A stretch of 64,000 nt of DNA. Origin: Jiangella mangrovi (GTDB lineage: Bacteria > Actinomycetota > Actinomycetes > Jiangellales > Jiangellaceae). Made by a program: the position numbers and the translations under genes. The notes beneath the pieces are model-generated. The model saw only the letters and a list, made by a program, of their open reading frames with translations, ran no database searches and was not told the origin of the DNA. Within the stretch, counting starts at the first letter, position 1. Every line of letters starts with the position of its first letter. The DNA is taken from NCBI RefSeq assembly GCF_014204975.1, contig NZ_JACHMM010000001.1, forward strand, positions 7,098,501 to 7,162,500, written 5' to 3'. Shown piece by piece: positions 1-10,464 of the stretch.

Positions 1-435
1 GGTCACGACGGCGAGGAGTCGCCCGGGCAGTTCGGCTCGAACGCGACCACCGAGGCGCACTCCGTCGGCGCCGTCCACACGTCGTACAACCCGAGCACCG
101 ACGGCGACCCCGACCCGGGCGAGATCGTCTGGACCTGGGTGCCGTACGAGGAGAACGACGGCCGCGGCAAGGACCGGCCCGTCCTCATCGTGGCGCGCGA
201 GCCCGGCGGCACCCTGCTGGCGGTCCAGCTGACCAGCAAGGATCACGACGGCGAGCGCGACTGGGTCGGCGTCGGCTCCGGCCGCTGGGACGGCGAGCAC
301 CGGCCCTCGTGGGTCGACGTCAGCCGGGTCCTGCGCGTCCACCCCGACGGCATGCGCCGCGAGGCGTCGGCCCTCGACCGCCATCAGTTCGACGCCGTCA
401 TCGACGCACTGCGCTCGCGCTACGGCTGGAACTGA
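1..435 (+). CDS. PemK/MazF-like family protein (5' end outside window)
   Basis: The frame is open from base 1, so the start lies upstream of the window; 144 residues are visible. The stretch GEIVWTWVPYEE followed by GKDRPVLIV is the usual opening strand and loop of the PemK/MazF-type beta-barrel domain, a family best known as endoribonuclease toxins of type II toxin-antitoxin pairs. The C-terminal half keeps the hydrophobic strand pattern and a closing helix. No antitoxin is visible because the upstream side is missing. Many actinobacteria carry such a protein next to rpsT without a recognisable antitoxin, so toxin activity is not established. Family assignment is fairly secure, function is not. 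Confidence 0.72.
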   Translation, partial: GHDGEESPGQFGSNATTEAHSVGAVHTSYNPSTDGDPDPGEIVWTWVPYEENDGRGKDRPVLIVAREPGGTLLAVQLTSKDHDGERDWVGVGSGRWDGEHRPSWVDVSRVLRVHPDGMRREASALDRHQFDAVIDALRSRYGWN

Positions 436-442
436 CGCCGAA

Positions 443-472
443 TTGGCTGGTGAGGCGGGGCGCTGGTATTGT
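443..472 (+). promoter_or_regulatory. Probable rpsT promoter
   Basis: TTGGCT at 443-448 and TATTGT at 467-472 are separated by 18 bases, a good sigma-70-type arrangement right after the PemK-like gene. Transcription would start near 479 and give a leader of about 130 bases before the rpsT GTG. Long leaders on rpsT are sometimes used for S20 autoregulation; nothing specific is recognised here. Confidence 0.5.
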
Positions 473-609
473 TGGCGGCTGCGCGTCGGCCCAGGTCGCG
501 GACGCGCCCGGCCGACTCCTTGCCGCCGCGACGGTTTCCCCGCCGACGCGTGTCCCGGAGAAGACCGACGCCCTCACGACCTATCCGGACCGACCAAAGG
601 CATCAGTTC

Positions 610-870
610 GTGGCGAACATCAAGTCCCAGAAGAAGCGGATTCTCACCAACGAGAAGGCGCGGCTGCGCAACAAGGCCGTGAAGTCGTCGCTGAAGACGT
701 CGATCCGCAAGTTCCACGAGGCCGCCGACGCCGGCGACACCGAGAAGGCCACCGAGGCCGCTCGCGCCGCCAACCGGCAGCTCGACAAGGCCGTCTCCAA
801 GGGCGTCATCCACAAGAACCAGGCGGCCAACCGCAAGTCCTCGATCTCCAAGCGGGCCGCCTCGCTCTGA
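610..870 (+). CDS. rpsT: 30S ribosomal protein S20
   Basis: An 86-residue, strongly basic, all-helical protein that opens with the family signature [11 protein letters not shown] and ends with SISKRAASL. Length is exactly that expected for bacterial S20, which binds 16S rRNA early in 30S assembly. The GTG at 610 gives this N-terminus; upstream in-frame codons would add an arginine-rich stretch unlike the family. It is monocistronic here, with its own promoter upstream and a strong hairpin directly after the stop. The neighbour holA, convergent on the other strand, is a common partner of rpsT in bacteria. Confidence 0.97.
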   Translation: MANIKSQKKRILTNEKARLRNKAVKSSLKTSIRKFHEAADAGDTEKATEAARAANRQLDKAVSKGVIHKNQAANRKSSISKRAASL

Positions 871-890
871 GGCCGGGCCCACTTCGGCTC

Positions 891-927
891 GACGGCGCCG
901 CCTCCCCTCTGGGAGGGCGGCGCCGTC
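891..927 (+). terminator. Hairpin terminator after rpsT
   Basis: GACGGCGCCGCCTCCC at 891-906 pairs with 911-927 (one bulged G) around a four-base loop. It starts 21 bases after the rpsT stop. There is no clear T tract, as is usual in high-GC actinobacteria. Confidence 0.7.
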
Positions 928-952
928 GTCGTGCGCCCGCGTCGCCTGGTGT

Positions 953-1009
953 GTGGCGTAGCTGTCGCCGCCGGGTGGCGTAGCTGTCGCCCGGGCAACA
1001 GCTACGGCC
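953..1009. repeat. Short tandem plus inverted repeat between rpsT and holA
   Basis: GTGGCGTAGCTGTCGCC occurs at 953-969 and again at 975-991. The second copy pairs with the following GGGCAACAGCTACG to form a hairpin around 978-1006. It lies in the 291-base gap between convergent rpsT and holA, so it could stop transcription from either side. The rest of the gap, to 1161, shows nothing else. Confidence 0.55.
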
Positions 1010-1161
1010 CACGCCCCCGGCCGCAGCGGCGTCACCCGTCGACAGCGCAGCCAAACGATGTGGGTTCATTGCAGTGACGATGTGGCGGAACTGTCGTCAG
1101 AGCAGCAGCGATCTCACAGTGATTCCGCAGCGACGTCACACCGTCGGCGGCCGGGAGTTCG

Positions 1162-2139
1162 TCAGGCCGCGCGGGCGGTGCCGATGGCGACCAGCGCCGT
1201 CGTGAGGGCGAGCGCGGAGTCGTTGCCGCCGCCCTTGACCGCGAGGTCGGCCTCGGCGACCGCCCGGATGGCCTGGGACAGGCCGTTCGGCGTCCAGCCG
1301 CGGAGCTGGCCGCGGAGCACGCGGATCTTCCACGGCGGGATGCCGAGGTCGCGGGCGACGTCGGCGTCGCGCATGCCGCGCGGCGCGCCGGCCAGCCGGG
1401 CCAGGGACCGCAGCGACGTCGCGAGCGCACCCGTCACCAGGACGGGGTCGGTGCCGGTCTCGAGCGCCCAGCGCAGCTGCTCGACCGCCTCGCCGGTGCG
1501 GCCCTCGACGGCGCGGTCGGCGACCACCCAGCCCTTGACCTCGGCGCGGCCCTCGAAGTACATCGAGACCACGTGGCCGGTGACCTGGCCGTCCGGCGCG
1601 TCGACGGCGAGCTGGCCGGCCGCCGAGGCGAGGCCGCGAAGGTCGCCGCCGACCGACTCGACCAGCTGGCGGGCGGCGGGCTCGTCGATGCGGCCCCCGG
1701 CCCGGCGGACCTCGGCCCGCACGAACGCGACCTGGTCGTCGGGGCGGGTGAGGCGCTCGGCGGGGACCTCGTGCACGCCGGCCTTGCGCAGCGCGGTGAG
1801 CAGCTTCTTGCCCTTGACGCCGCCCGGGTGCAGCAGCACGACGTGGATGTCCTGGATGGGCGACTGCACATAGCCCACGAGGATGTCGCCGACCGCCTCG
1901 GTGACGTCCTGCACGTCGTTGACCAGCAGCACCCGGCTGGTCGCGAACAGCGACGGGCTGACGTGCTCGGCCAGGGCTCCGGGGGTCAGCTCGGAGCCGG
2001 CGACCTGGGACACGTCGGTGTCGGCGTCGGCGGCCCGCGCCGCCCGGACGACGGCGCCCGCGGCACGCTCGGCGAGCAGCGTCTCGGGACCGAAGACGAG
2101 GGTGACCGGGACGAGGGGATCGGTGGATAGCGCAGCCAT
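1162..2139 (-). CDS. holA: DNA polymerase III subunit delta
   Basis: 325 residues, normal for the delta subunit, which opens the beta sliding clamp as part of the clamp loader. The N-terminus has the family's pattern LVFGPETLLAERA, followed by the AAA+-like but non-catalytic fold, then PPWKIRVLRGQLRGW, the typical alpha-helical collar segment near residue 250. It sits directly after comEC on the same strand, the classical comEA-comEC-holA order of Gram-positive bacteria. Its ATG lies inside the assembled comEC frame. A CATGCT hexamer shortly upstream of the ATG could serve as its own promoter. Assignment rests on sequence pattern and conserved order together. Confidence 0.93.
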   Translation of the reverse strand: MAALSTDPLVPVTLVFGPETLLAERAAGAVVRAARAADADTDVSQVAGSELTPGALAEHVSPSLFATSRVLLVNDVQDVTEAVGDILVGYVQSPIQDIHVVLLHPGGVKGKKLLTALRKAGVHEVPAERLTRPDDQVAFVRAEVRRAGGRIDEPAARQLVESVGGDLRGLASAAGQLAVDAPDGQVTGHVVSMYFEGRAEVKGWVVADRAVEGRTGEAVEQLRWALETGTDPVLVTGALATSLRSLARLAGAPRGMRDADVARDLGIPPWKIRVLRGQLRGWTPNGLSQAIRAVAEADLAVKGGGNDSALALTTALVAIGTARAA

Positions 2140-4595
2140 GTCGCGTCACAGCATGACACGTCCCACCGACACCGTCGCCGCCCGTTCACCGATCGCCGTG
2201 GCGCCGGTCCCGACCTCGGCCCGCCCGTCGTCACCCCCAGCCCGCCGTCGCCGGTGCGGACGACCGCGACGCTGCCGTGCTCGTCGGTGCGGTAGACCCG
2301 CACCCCGCCGGCGCGCAGGGCGTCGAGCACCCGAGGCGACGGGTGTCCGTAGCCGTTCTCGCCGACGCTGATCAGCGCCACGCGGGCGTCGAGGGCGGTG
2401 AGCAGCTCGGCCTCCTGGTGCGGCGAGCCGTGGTGGGCGACCTTGAGCACGTCGGTGTCGAGCCCCGGCTCGGCGCGCAGCAGCGCCCGTTGCGCCGACG
2501 GCTCGATGTCGCCGGTCAGTAGGACGCTGACGCCGTCGACCCCGGCCTCGATGACCAGGCTGGCGTTGTTGGACTCGGACTCGTCGGTCTCGGTGAGTCG
2601 GACGGGCCCGAGTACGTCGAGCGTCAGCCGCTCCCCCACGCGCAGCAGGTCACCGGCCCGCGGCACCGTCACCGGGACGCCGTCGGCCGCCAGCCGCCGC
2701 CTGACCCCGTCGGCGACCGCGGGCGGATCGTCGAGCGGCGACACCAGGACCCGGCCGACCTCGCGACCGGCGAGCACGCCGGCCAACCCGCCGACGTGGT
2801 CGGCGTGGAAGTGCGTGAGGACCAGCAGCGGCACCTGCCGCACCCCGAGCCCGTCGAGGCACCGGCGGACGAGCCGCGGCTCCGGCCCGGTGTCGACGAC
2901 GACGGCGGAGCGCTCACCGGCGCGCAGGACGAGCGCGTCGCCCTGTCCGACGTCGCACGCGACGACCAGCCAGCCGGGCGGCGGCCAGCCCGGCGTCGGG
3001 ACCGCCTTCAGCAGACCGATCACCAGCACCGTCCCCGCCGCGACCGTGACGACCGGGCGGCGCAGCACCAGCGGCACGGCCAGCAGCGCCAGGACCGCGA
3101 GGACGACGGCGACCACCACACCGCCCGCGCCCGGCGGCCACGGGAGCACGGCGCCGGGCTGGCCGGCGAACCAGCGCGCGACCGCGGCGATCCACCAGGC
3201 CGGCAGGGCCGCCAGCCAGGCGAACGCCGTCGCGACCGGCGCCGCGACCGGGCTCACCACGGCGGCGGCCGCGCCGAAAACCGTCGCCGGCGCTACCGCG
3301 GGAGTGGCCAGCATGTTCGCCGGCAGCGCGGCCAGGCTCAGTTGCCCGGACAGCCCGAGGACGATCGGCGTGCAGGCGACCTGGGCCGCGAGCGGGACGG
3401 CGACCGCGAGGGCCAGCGGGCGCGGCAGCCAGGTCAGCGACCGCGTCCACGCCGGGACCAGCAGCAGGATGCCCGCCGTCGCCAGCACCGAGAGCGCGAA
3501 CCCGGCGCTGCGGGCCAGCCACGGATCGACGAGCACCAGCACGACGACCGCGGCGGCCAGCGCCGGCAGCCCGCGCCGACGCCCGGCGAGGGCCAGCCCC
3601 ACGACGGCGACCAGGCCCATGGCGGCGGCCCGCAGCACGCTCGGCTCCGGCCGCGCGAGCAGGACGAACGCGAGCACGCACAACACGCCGACGACCGGCA
3701 GCGCGTAGCCGCGGACCCGCAGCCAGCGGGCCAGCCCGAGCGCCACGACCAGCACGATCGCGACGTTGGTGCCGGACACCGCGGTGAGGTGCGTCAGCCC
3801 GGCGACCGTCATGGCGTCGCGGAGGTCGTCGGAGAGCAGCGACTCGTCGCCGATGACCAGGCCGGGCACCAGACCGCGCGGGTCGGGCGGGACGCCGTCG
3901 ACGGCCTCGCGCAGCCCGGCTCGGAACGGCTCCGTGGCGCGGCTGGCGGCGCTGGGCGGGCCGGTCGCCCGCTCGTCGGGCCCGGTATAGGGGCGGAACA
4001 CCGCGGCGACGTCGTCGCGCGGGTGGTCGGTGGACTCGAGGCGTCCCTCGACGCGGATGCGCTGGCCCGGCAGGAGATCGGCCCACTCGCGGTCGCCACT
4101 GACCAGCAGGACCGGCACGTCGACGCGGTGGGTGTCGCCGCGGCCGGTGACCTGGTCGACCCGGATGCGCCCGACGACGTACTGGGTGGCGGCTGCCTCC
4201 TCGCCCATGGGACCGCTGCCGCGCAGGACCGGGTCGCGTTCGATGGTGCCGTCGACCTCGACGTGCGCGCCTGCGGCGGCGAGGGCGGTGACGGGGCCGG
4301 TCCAGACGGGTGCGGCTCGGGCGGCGCCCACGGCGAAGCCGGCGAGGAGGCACAGGCTCGCGGCGACGACGGCGCGGCGAGCCGGTGGGGCGAGGCGGGC
4401 GCGGACCAGGACCGCCGCGGCGACGAGCAGGACGACGGCGCACCCCGCGAGGCCGTCGCGGAGCGGGACGAGGACGCCGGCGAGGGCGCCGATCCAGAGT
4501 CCGAGCGCTGCCGGCACGAGCCGCAGGTCCAGTGGCTCGGCGGGGGCGGCATCCGGCGGCGTGGTCGTCGGGGTGGCCGGCGGAGTGGTCGTCAT
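1986..4595 (-). CDS. comEC: ComEC/Rec2-family DNA uptake channel protein
   Basis: 869 residues as assembled. Residues about 25-110 hold hydrophobic helices and a DUF4131-like region; about 250-520 is the multi-helix Competence domain (HLTAVSGTNVAIVLVVALG); about 545-800 is a metallo-beta-lactamase domain with THFHADHVGG and a later HHGSPHQE. The family forms the inner-membrane channel for single-stranded DNA. The ATG overlaps the comEA stop by four bases (ATGA), so the two are translationally coupled. The 3' end is odd: after GSVAVVRTGDGGLG the frame continues about 80 residues without domain similarity and overlaps holA by 154 bases. A G5 run on the coding strand (C5 at 2234-2238) is a likely indel site; with four Gs the frame would end in TGA at once. 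Confidence 0.9.
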   Translation of the reverse strand: MTTTPPATPTTTPPDAAPAEPLDLRLVPAALGLWIGALAGVLVPLRDGLAGCAVVLLVAAAVLVRARLAPPARRAVVAASLCLLAGFAVGAARAAPVWTGPVTALAAAGAHVEVDGTIERDPVLRGSGPMGEEAAATQYVVGRIRVDQVTGRGDTHRVDVPVLLVSGDREWADLLPGQRIRVEGRLESTDHPRDDVAAVFRPYTGPDERATGPPSAASRATEPFRAGLREAVDGVPPDPRGLVPGLVIGDESLLSDDLRDAMTVAGLTHLTAVSGTNVAIVLVVALGLARWLRVRGYALPVVGVLCVLAFVLLARPEPSVLRAAAMGLVAVVGLALAGRRRGLPALAAAVVVLVLVDPWLARSAGFALSVLATAGILLLVPAWTRSLTWLPRPLALAVAVPLAAQVACTPIVLGLSGQLSLAALPANMLATPAVAPATVFGAAAAVVSPVAAPVATAFAWLAALPAWWIAAVARWFAGQPGAVLPWPPGAGGVVVAVVLAVLALLAVPLVLRRPVVTVAAGTVLVIGLLKAVPTPGWPPPGWLVVACDVGQGDALVLRAGERSAVVVDTGPEPRLVRRCLDGLGVRQVPLLVLTHFHADHVGGLAGVLAGREVGRVLVSPLDDPPAVADGVRRRLAADGVPVTVPRAGDLLRVGERLTLDVLGPVRLTETDESESNNASLVIEAGVDGVSVLLTGDIEPSAQRALLRAEPGLDTDVLKVAHHGSPHQEAELLTALDARVALISVGENGYGHPSPRVLDALRAGGVRVYRTDEHGSVAVVRTGDGGLGVTTGGPRSGPAPRRSVNGRRRCRWDVSCCDATWLRYPPIPSSRSPSSSVPRRCSPSVPRAPSSGRRGPPTPTPTCPRSPAPS

Positions 4596-5728
4596 ACCGT
4601 CACCAGGGGTTCGAGCTGGGCGAAGCGCTGTTCGCCGATGCCCGAGACCTCGCGCAGCTCGCCGACGGTCGTGAAGCGGCCGTTCTGGGTCCGCCACTCG
4701 AGGATCCGGCCGGCGAGGGCGGGGCCGATGCCGGGCAGCGTCTCGAGCTCGGTGCCGGTGGCGGTGTTGAGGTTGACCGGCGCCGTGGGTGCGGGTGCGG
4801 TGGAGCCGGGTGGGGCGGCGGGCGGAGCGGCCTGCGGCGGCGGGTCGGCGGTGACGAGCACCTGCTCGCCGTCGGTGAGGACGCGCGCGAGGTTGATCGG
4901 GGTCAGGTCGGCCTCGGGCGTCGCGCCGCCGGCCGCCTCGATGGCGTCGACCACGCGGGAGCCGGCCGGCAGTTCGAGCACCCCGGGCCGCGCGACCAGC
5001 CCGGCCACGTGCACGACGATGGCCGCGTCGGGCGCGGCCGGGCCCGGCGCGGCTGACTCTGTGGGGGCCGGCGTCGGGTCGCTCGGCGGCGGGGTCTCGG
5101 TGGCGGTGTGGCTTCCGGTGGCGACGAGCTCGGGTTCGATGGGGACGACTTCGGGGCGGGCCAGCAGGAACAGCACTGTCGCGCTGATCAGGCCGACCAG
5201 CACCACGAGCACGATGACCGCCAGGTGGGTCCGCTCCAGCCCGGCCCGCGGCCGGACGGCGAACGGCAGCCGGTCCTTCAGGCCGTCCAGCCACTCCGGC
5301 GACCGCGCGGCGTCGTCCTCGATGGCCTGCGCCGACGCCGGCTCGTCCCACGGCGCCGCCGGGCCGTGCTGCTCTGGCCCGAGCTCCGGCCCGCGCCCCG
5401 GCTCGGTCTGAGGATCGGGATCGAGCCGATCGGCAGGTGCGGGGTCGAACCACGCCGCCGGGCCGCCCGAGTCGACGGCGTCTACCGGCGGCCGGGCCGC
5501 CCGCCGCGGGCGGGAGGTGGCGTGACGAGGACGACGACCGTCGTTCGCGAGTTCGTCGGTCCTCCCTTCGTGGCGGGCGGCGCTCGAAGGCCCGCCGTCC
5601 TCGACCCCGGCTGCGACCGCGGCGTTCCCATCCAAGCCGCGGCGGGTCGAACCGGCCAAGTGCGCCACCCGGGCGCGCGCGAGCGCCGCCGTCCGGTCGT
5701 CGGCGGGGCGGGAGCGCAGCGATCGCAT
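4592..5728 (-). CDS. comEA: ComEA-family helix-hairpin-helix DNA receptor
   Basis: About 378 residues: a long polar, Pro/Ala-rich cytoplasmic region, one membrane segment near residues 167-190 (AVIVLVVLVGLISATVLFLL), an SLBB-like domain near 240-270 (VHVAGLVARPGVLELP) and a C-terminal HhH pair (LNTATGTELETLPGIGPALAGRI). ComEA binds double-stranded DNA outside the membrane and hands it to ComEC, the next gene. An ATG at 5728 was preferred over a GTG at 5752: TAGCGT lies seven bases ahead of the ATG, suggesting a leaderless transcript. The extended cytoplasmic part is typical of actinobacteria. No comF or pilin genes are near, so competence cannot be concluded. Confidence 0.88.
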   Translation of the reverse strand: MRSLRSRPADDRTAALARARVAHLAGSTRRGLDGNAAVAAGVEDGGPSSAARHEGRTDELANDGRRPRHATSRPRRAARPPVDAVDSGGPAAWFDPAPADRLDPDPQTEPGRGPELGPEQHGPAAPWDEPASAQAIEDDAARSPEWLDGLKDRLPFAVRPRAGLERTHLAVIVLVVLVGLISATVLFLLARPEVVPIEPELVATGSHTATETPPPSDPTPAPTESAAPGPAAPDAAIVVHVAGLVARPGVLELPAGSRVVDAIEAAGGATPEADLTPINLARVLTDGEQVLVTADPPPQAAPPAAPPGSTAPAPTAPVNLNTATGTELETLPGIGPALAGRILEWRTQNGRFTTVGELREVSGIGEQRFAQLEPLVTV

Positions 5729-5781
5729 GCCAGCGACGCTAGGCCGCGGCACCGACCGCCGCGACCGCCGGAACCGGCTTC

Positions 5782-5819
5782 TGTGGACAGCTGAAAGAAC
5801 TGGTCAGAGCTGTGGACAA
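5782..5819. promoter_or_regulatory. Two DnaA-box-like 9-mers upstream of comEA
   Basis: Read on the minus strand, TTGTCCACA (5811-5819) is a perfect high-GC DnaA box and CTGTCCACA (5782-5790) differs by one base. They are 29 bases apart and 54-91 bases upstream of the comEA ATG. This is too small a cluster for an origin; a DnaA-responsive promoter or chance are the alternatives. Confidence 0.35.
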
Positions 5820-5886
5820 GCGCTCGCGCCCGGCTCGGTCGCGGCGGCAGCATCCGGCCGTGGCCACCGATGCCCGCCGACGCAGC

Positions 5887-5989
5887 GGACGCTCGGGAAC
5901 CAGGCGGACGCTCGGGATTCCGGCGCTTGGCGTGCTTTCCGGGCGCCCACGCGCCTGATTCCCGAGCGTCGGCCGGATTCCCGAGCACG
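5887..5989. repeat. Inverted repeat cluster with ACGCTCGGGA core
   Basis: GGACGCTCGGGA occurs at 5887-5898 and 5906-5917. The reverse complement TCCCGAGCGTC is at 5960-5970 and a shortened form at 5979-5987. The two direct and two inverted copies can fold into nested hairpins. The cluster lies between the end of the VOC gene and the start of comEA, where it may end VOC transcription. Confidence 0.5.
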
Positions 5990-6048
5990 ACGGCACGGCG
6001 GCGGCAGCACCGCACCCCAGCAGCCGACTCAGCAACGACGCCGGCCGC

Positions 6049-6504
6049 TCAGGTCACGCAGAACTCGTTGCCCTCGGGGTCTTGCAGGACCGTCCAGGTG
6101 TTGCCGTACTCCTCCACCGTTGCGACCACCGTCGCGCCGGCGGCGAGCAGTTCGGCGACCTTGGCGGCGGCCGCGGCGAGGCGCTCGGCCTCGGGGGGCA
6201 CCTCGCCGCCGGCGCCGTACCGCCAGCCGCGGACGTCGAGGTGGACGCGGTTCTTGGCGGTCTTCGGCTCGGGCACCTTCTGGAAGAGCAGCCGCGGCAG
6301 CACGCCCCGGGGATCGATGATGGCGCTCGCGCTGTCCCAGTCGGCCTCGGGGACGTTCCAGGCGACCAGCGCCTCCTCCCAGGTTCCGAACCCGTCGGGC
6401 GGCGGCTCGAGCTGATACCCGAGCGCGACGGCCCAGAACTCGGCCAGCCGGCGCGGGTCTGCGGCGTCGAACGCGATGTTGAAGATCTCGGAGGCACGCG
6501 GCAT
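6049..6504 (-). CDS. VOC-family (glyoxalase/bleomycin-resistance fold) protein
   Basis: 151 residues. NIAFDAADPRRLAEFWAVALGY at the N-terminus and the closing segment VLQDPEGNEFCV are hallmarks of the vicinal-oxygen-chelate superfamily, in the subgroup annotated as glyoxalase-like domain. The central VHLDVRGW supplies a strand with a possible metal-binding histidine. The ATG at 6504 was chosen because MPRASEIFNIAF matches family starts; 15 extra codons upstream are unlike it. It follows degV on the same strand by 50 bases and may be the last gene of a leuS-degV-VOC transcript. The substrate cannot be inferred. Confidence 0.8.
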   Translation of the reverse strand: MPRASEIFNIAFDAADPRRLAEFWAVALGYQLEPPPDGFGTWEEALVAWNVPEADWDSASAIIDPRGVLPRLLFQKVPEPKTAKNRVHLDVRGWRYGAGGEVPPEAERLAAAAAKVAELLAAGATVVATVEEYGNTWTVLQDPEGNEFCVT

Positions 6505-6554
6505 GCACCGCAGCCTGCCACCCGGCACCGACAACCGAACGCCCGACAACGAAC

Positions 6555-7421
6555 TCAGCGCGGGCTGATCACCGCGGCCAGCATGCCCGGCCCGACGTGC
6601 GCCCCGATGACGGCACCCACCTCGGTCACCACCACGGTCCCGACCGACGGAAGCCGGTCGGCCAGGCGGGCGGCCAGCTCGTCGGCGCGGCCGGCGTTGT
6701 CGAGGTGGTGCACCGCCACGTCGACCCGCCCACCCTTCCCGGCCTCCGAACCCGCCACCGCCCGCGCGACCGCGAGGTCCTCGAGCCGCGCCCGCGCCCG
6801 TGCCGACGTGCGGACCTTCTCGAGCAGGTCGACCCAGCCGTCGCGCAGGTGGAGCAGCGGCTTGATCGCCAGCGCCGTCCCCACGACGGCAGAAGCAGCG
6901 CCGACGCGGCCGCCGCGGCGCAGGTACTCCAGCGTGTCCACGTAGAAGAAGGCCGACGACCGCACCGCCCGGTCCAGCGCCAGCGCCGCCACTTCGTCCG
7001 CCATCAGCCCGCGCGAAGCCGCGTCAGCGGCCACCAGCACCGCGAACCCGAGCCCCATGCCCAGCGACCGCGAGTCGACGACGTGCACGGGGACCGGCGC
7101 GTCGCGGGCCGCCAGCCGGGCCGCGTCCGCCGTCCCCGACAGGCTGCCGGAGATGTGCACCGACACGACGGCCGTGGAGCCCGAAGCGGCGAGCGACTCG
7201 TACACGTCCAGGAACGCCCGCGGGCTCGGCCGCGACGTCGTCACCGGCACATGCGACCGCAACGCCGCCGCGACCTCCCGAGGACCGAAACCAGAGTCCT
7301 CGTCGACGGCGACACCGTCGACCACCACCTGCAGCGGCACCACCCGGAGGCCGTGCGACTCCACGTCGCCGGCCGCCAGGTGTGCCGTCGAGTCCGTGAC
7401 GACCGCGACCCGCCCCGTCAA
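6555..7421 (-). CDS. DegV-family fatty-acid-binding protein
   Basis: 288 residues from a TTG at 7421. The N-terminal VAVVTDSTA, the TSRPSP loop and VVSVHISGSLSGTADAA are DegV (EDD-fold) signatures. DegV/FakB proteins bind a fatty acid and, with a FakA kinase where present, present it for phosphorylation. No fakA gene is visible. The TTG lies four bases after the leuS stop, and no ATG or GTG gives the canonical N-terminus; longer frames would run backward into leuS with unrelated sequence. Translational coupling to leuS is likely. The family is firm; the start codon is a reasoned choice. Confidence 0.88.
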   Translation of the reverse strand: MTGRVAVVTDSTAHLAAGDVESHGLRVVPLQVVVDGVAVDEDSGFGPREVAAALRSHVPVTTSRPSPRAFLDVYESLAASGSTAVVSVHISGSLSGTADAARLAARDAPVPVHVVDSRSLGMGLGFAVLVAADAASRGLMADEVAALALDRAVRSSAFFYVDTLEYLRRGGRVGAASAVVGTALAIKPLLHLRDGWVDLLEKVRTSARARARLEDLAVARAVAGSEAGKGGRVDVAVHHLDNAGRADELAARLADRLPSVGTVVVTEVGAVIGAHVGPGMLAAVISPR

Positions 7422-7425
7422 GGGG

Positions 7426-10275
<2,850 letters not shown>

Positions 10276-10315
10276 CGGAATTCGTCCCTCATCTGTGGGT
10301 GTCGGGGCCTGGAAC

Positions 10316-10345
10316 AAAAGAAAGACCCCTCACGCAGGAGGGGTC
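10316..10345 (-). terminator. Intrinsic terminator (attenuator) upstream of leuS
   Basis: GACCCCTC and GAGGGGTC form a perfect 8-bp stem around a six-base loop, followed on the minus strand by TTTCTTTT. It is one of the few hairpins in the window with a true T tract, and it stands before its gene rather than after one. Confidence 0.8.
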
Positions 10346-10387
10346 AGCCGCGCCGACGTGACGCCGCTGGAGGGCGTCCGCTACCAG

Positions 10388-10423
10388 TCAGCGCGGCCCG
10401 ATAAGGAGCAGCAGGCCTCGCAC
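10388..10423 (-). CDS. Leucine-rich leader peptide of leuS
   Basis: Eleven codons from a GTG encode MRGLLLLIGPR and a TGA. Four consecutive leucine codons (CTG CTG CTC CTT) followed by Ile would stall a ribosome when charged tRNA-Leu is scarce, and the terminator lies about 40 bases downstream. TATCCT stands six bases before the GTG, so the message is probably leaderless. An overlapping ATG two bases earlier opens another frame (MCEACCSLSGRADW) with several Cys codons; for a leuS leader the Leu frame is far more meaningful. Confidence 0.65.
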   Translation of the reverse strand: MRGLLLLIGPR

Positions 10424-10464
10424 ATTGTCAGGATAGCGCACTCGTCCCCCTAGGGTGTGTGGCC

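Larger units (their letters stand above)
10276..10441 (-). promoter_or_regulatory. leuS transcription-attenuation leader
   Basis: On the minus strand the order is: TATCCT (-10-like, 10435-10430), a GTG six bases later that opens an 11-codon Leu-rich peptide, a G/C-rich region with a GCCGCGC/GCGCGGC pairing and a GACGCC/GGCGTC pairing, then a terminator hairpin with a U-rich tail at 10345-10316, then leuS. This is the layout of classical ribosome-mediated attenuation. No good -35 is seen, which is common for leaderless actinobacterial promoters. T-box features were not recognised. Confidence 0.65.

Noticed and set aside
1..435. Complete toxin-antitoxin module
   Set aside because: Only the PemK-like part is visible; no antitoxin can be seen and the family includes non-toxin members.
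2796..5411. Very long plus-strand open frame opposite comEC and comEA
   Set aside because: Arg/Gly/Asp-rich low-complexity translation typical of an antisense frame in high-GC DNA; the minus strand has recognisable domains.
10388..10425. Cys-rich leader peptide frame (MCEACC...) upstream of leuS
   Set aside because: Overlaps the Leu frame by two bases; Leu codons before leuS explain the position far better.
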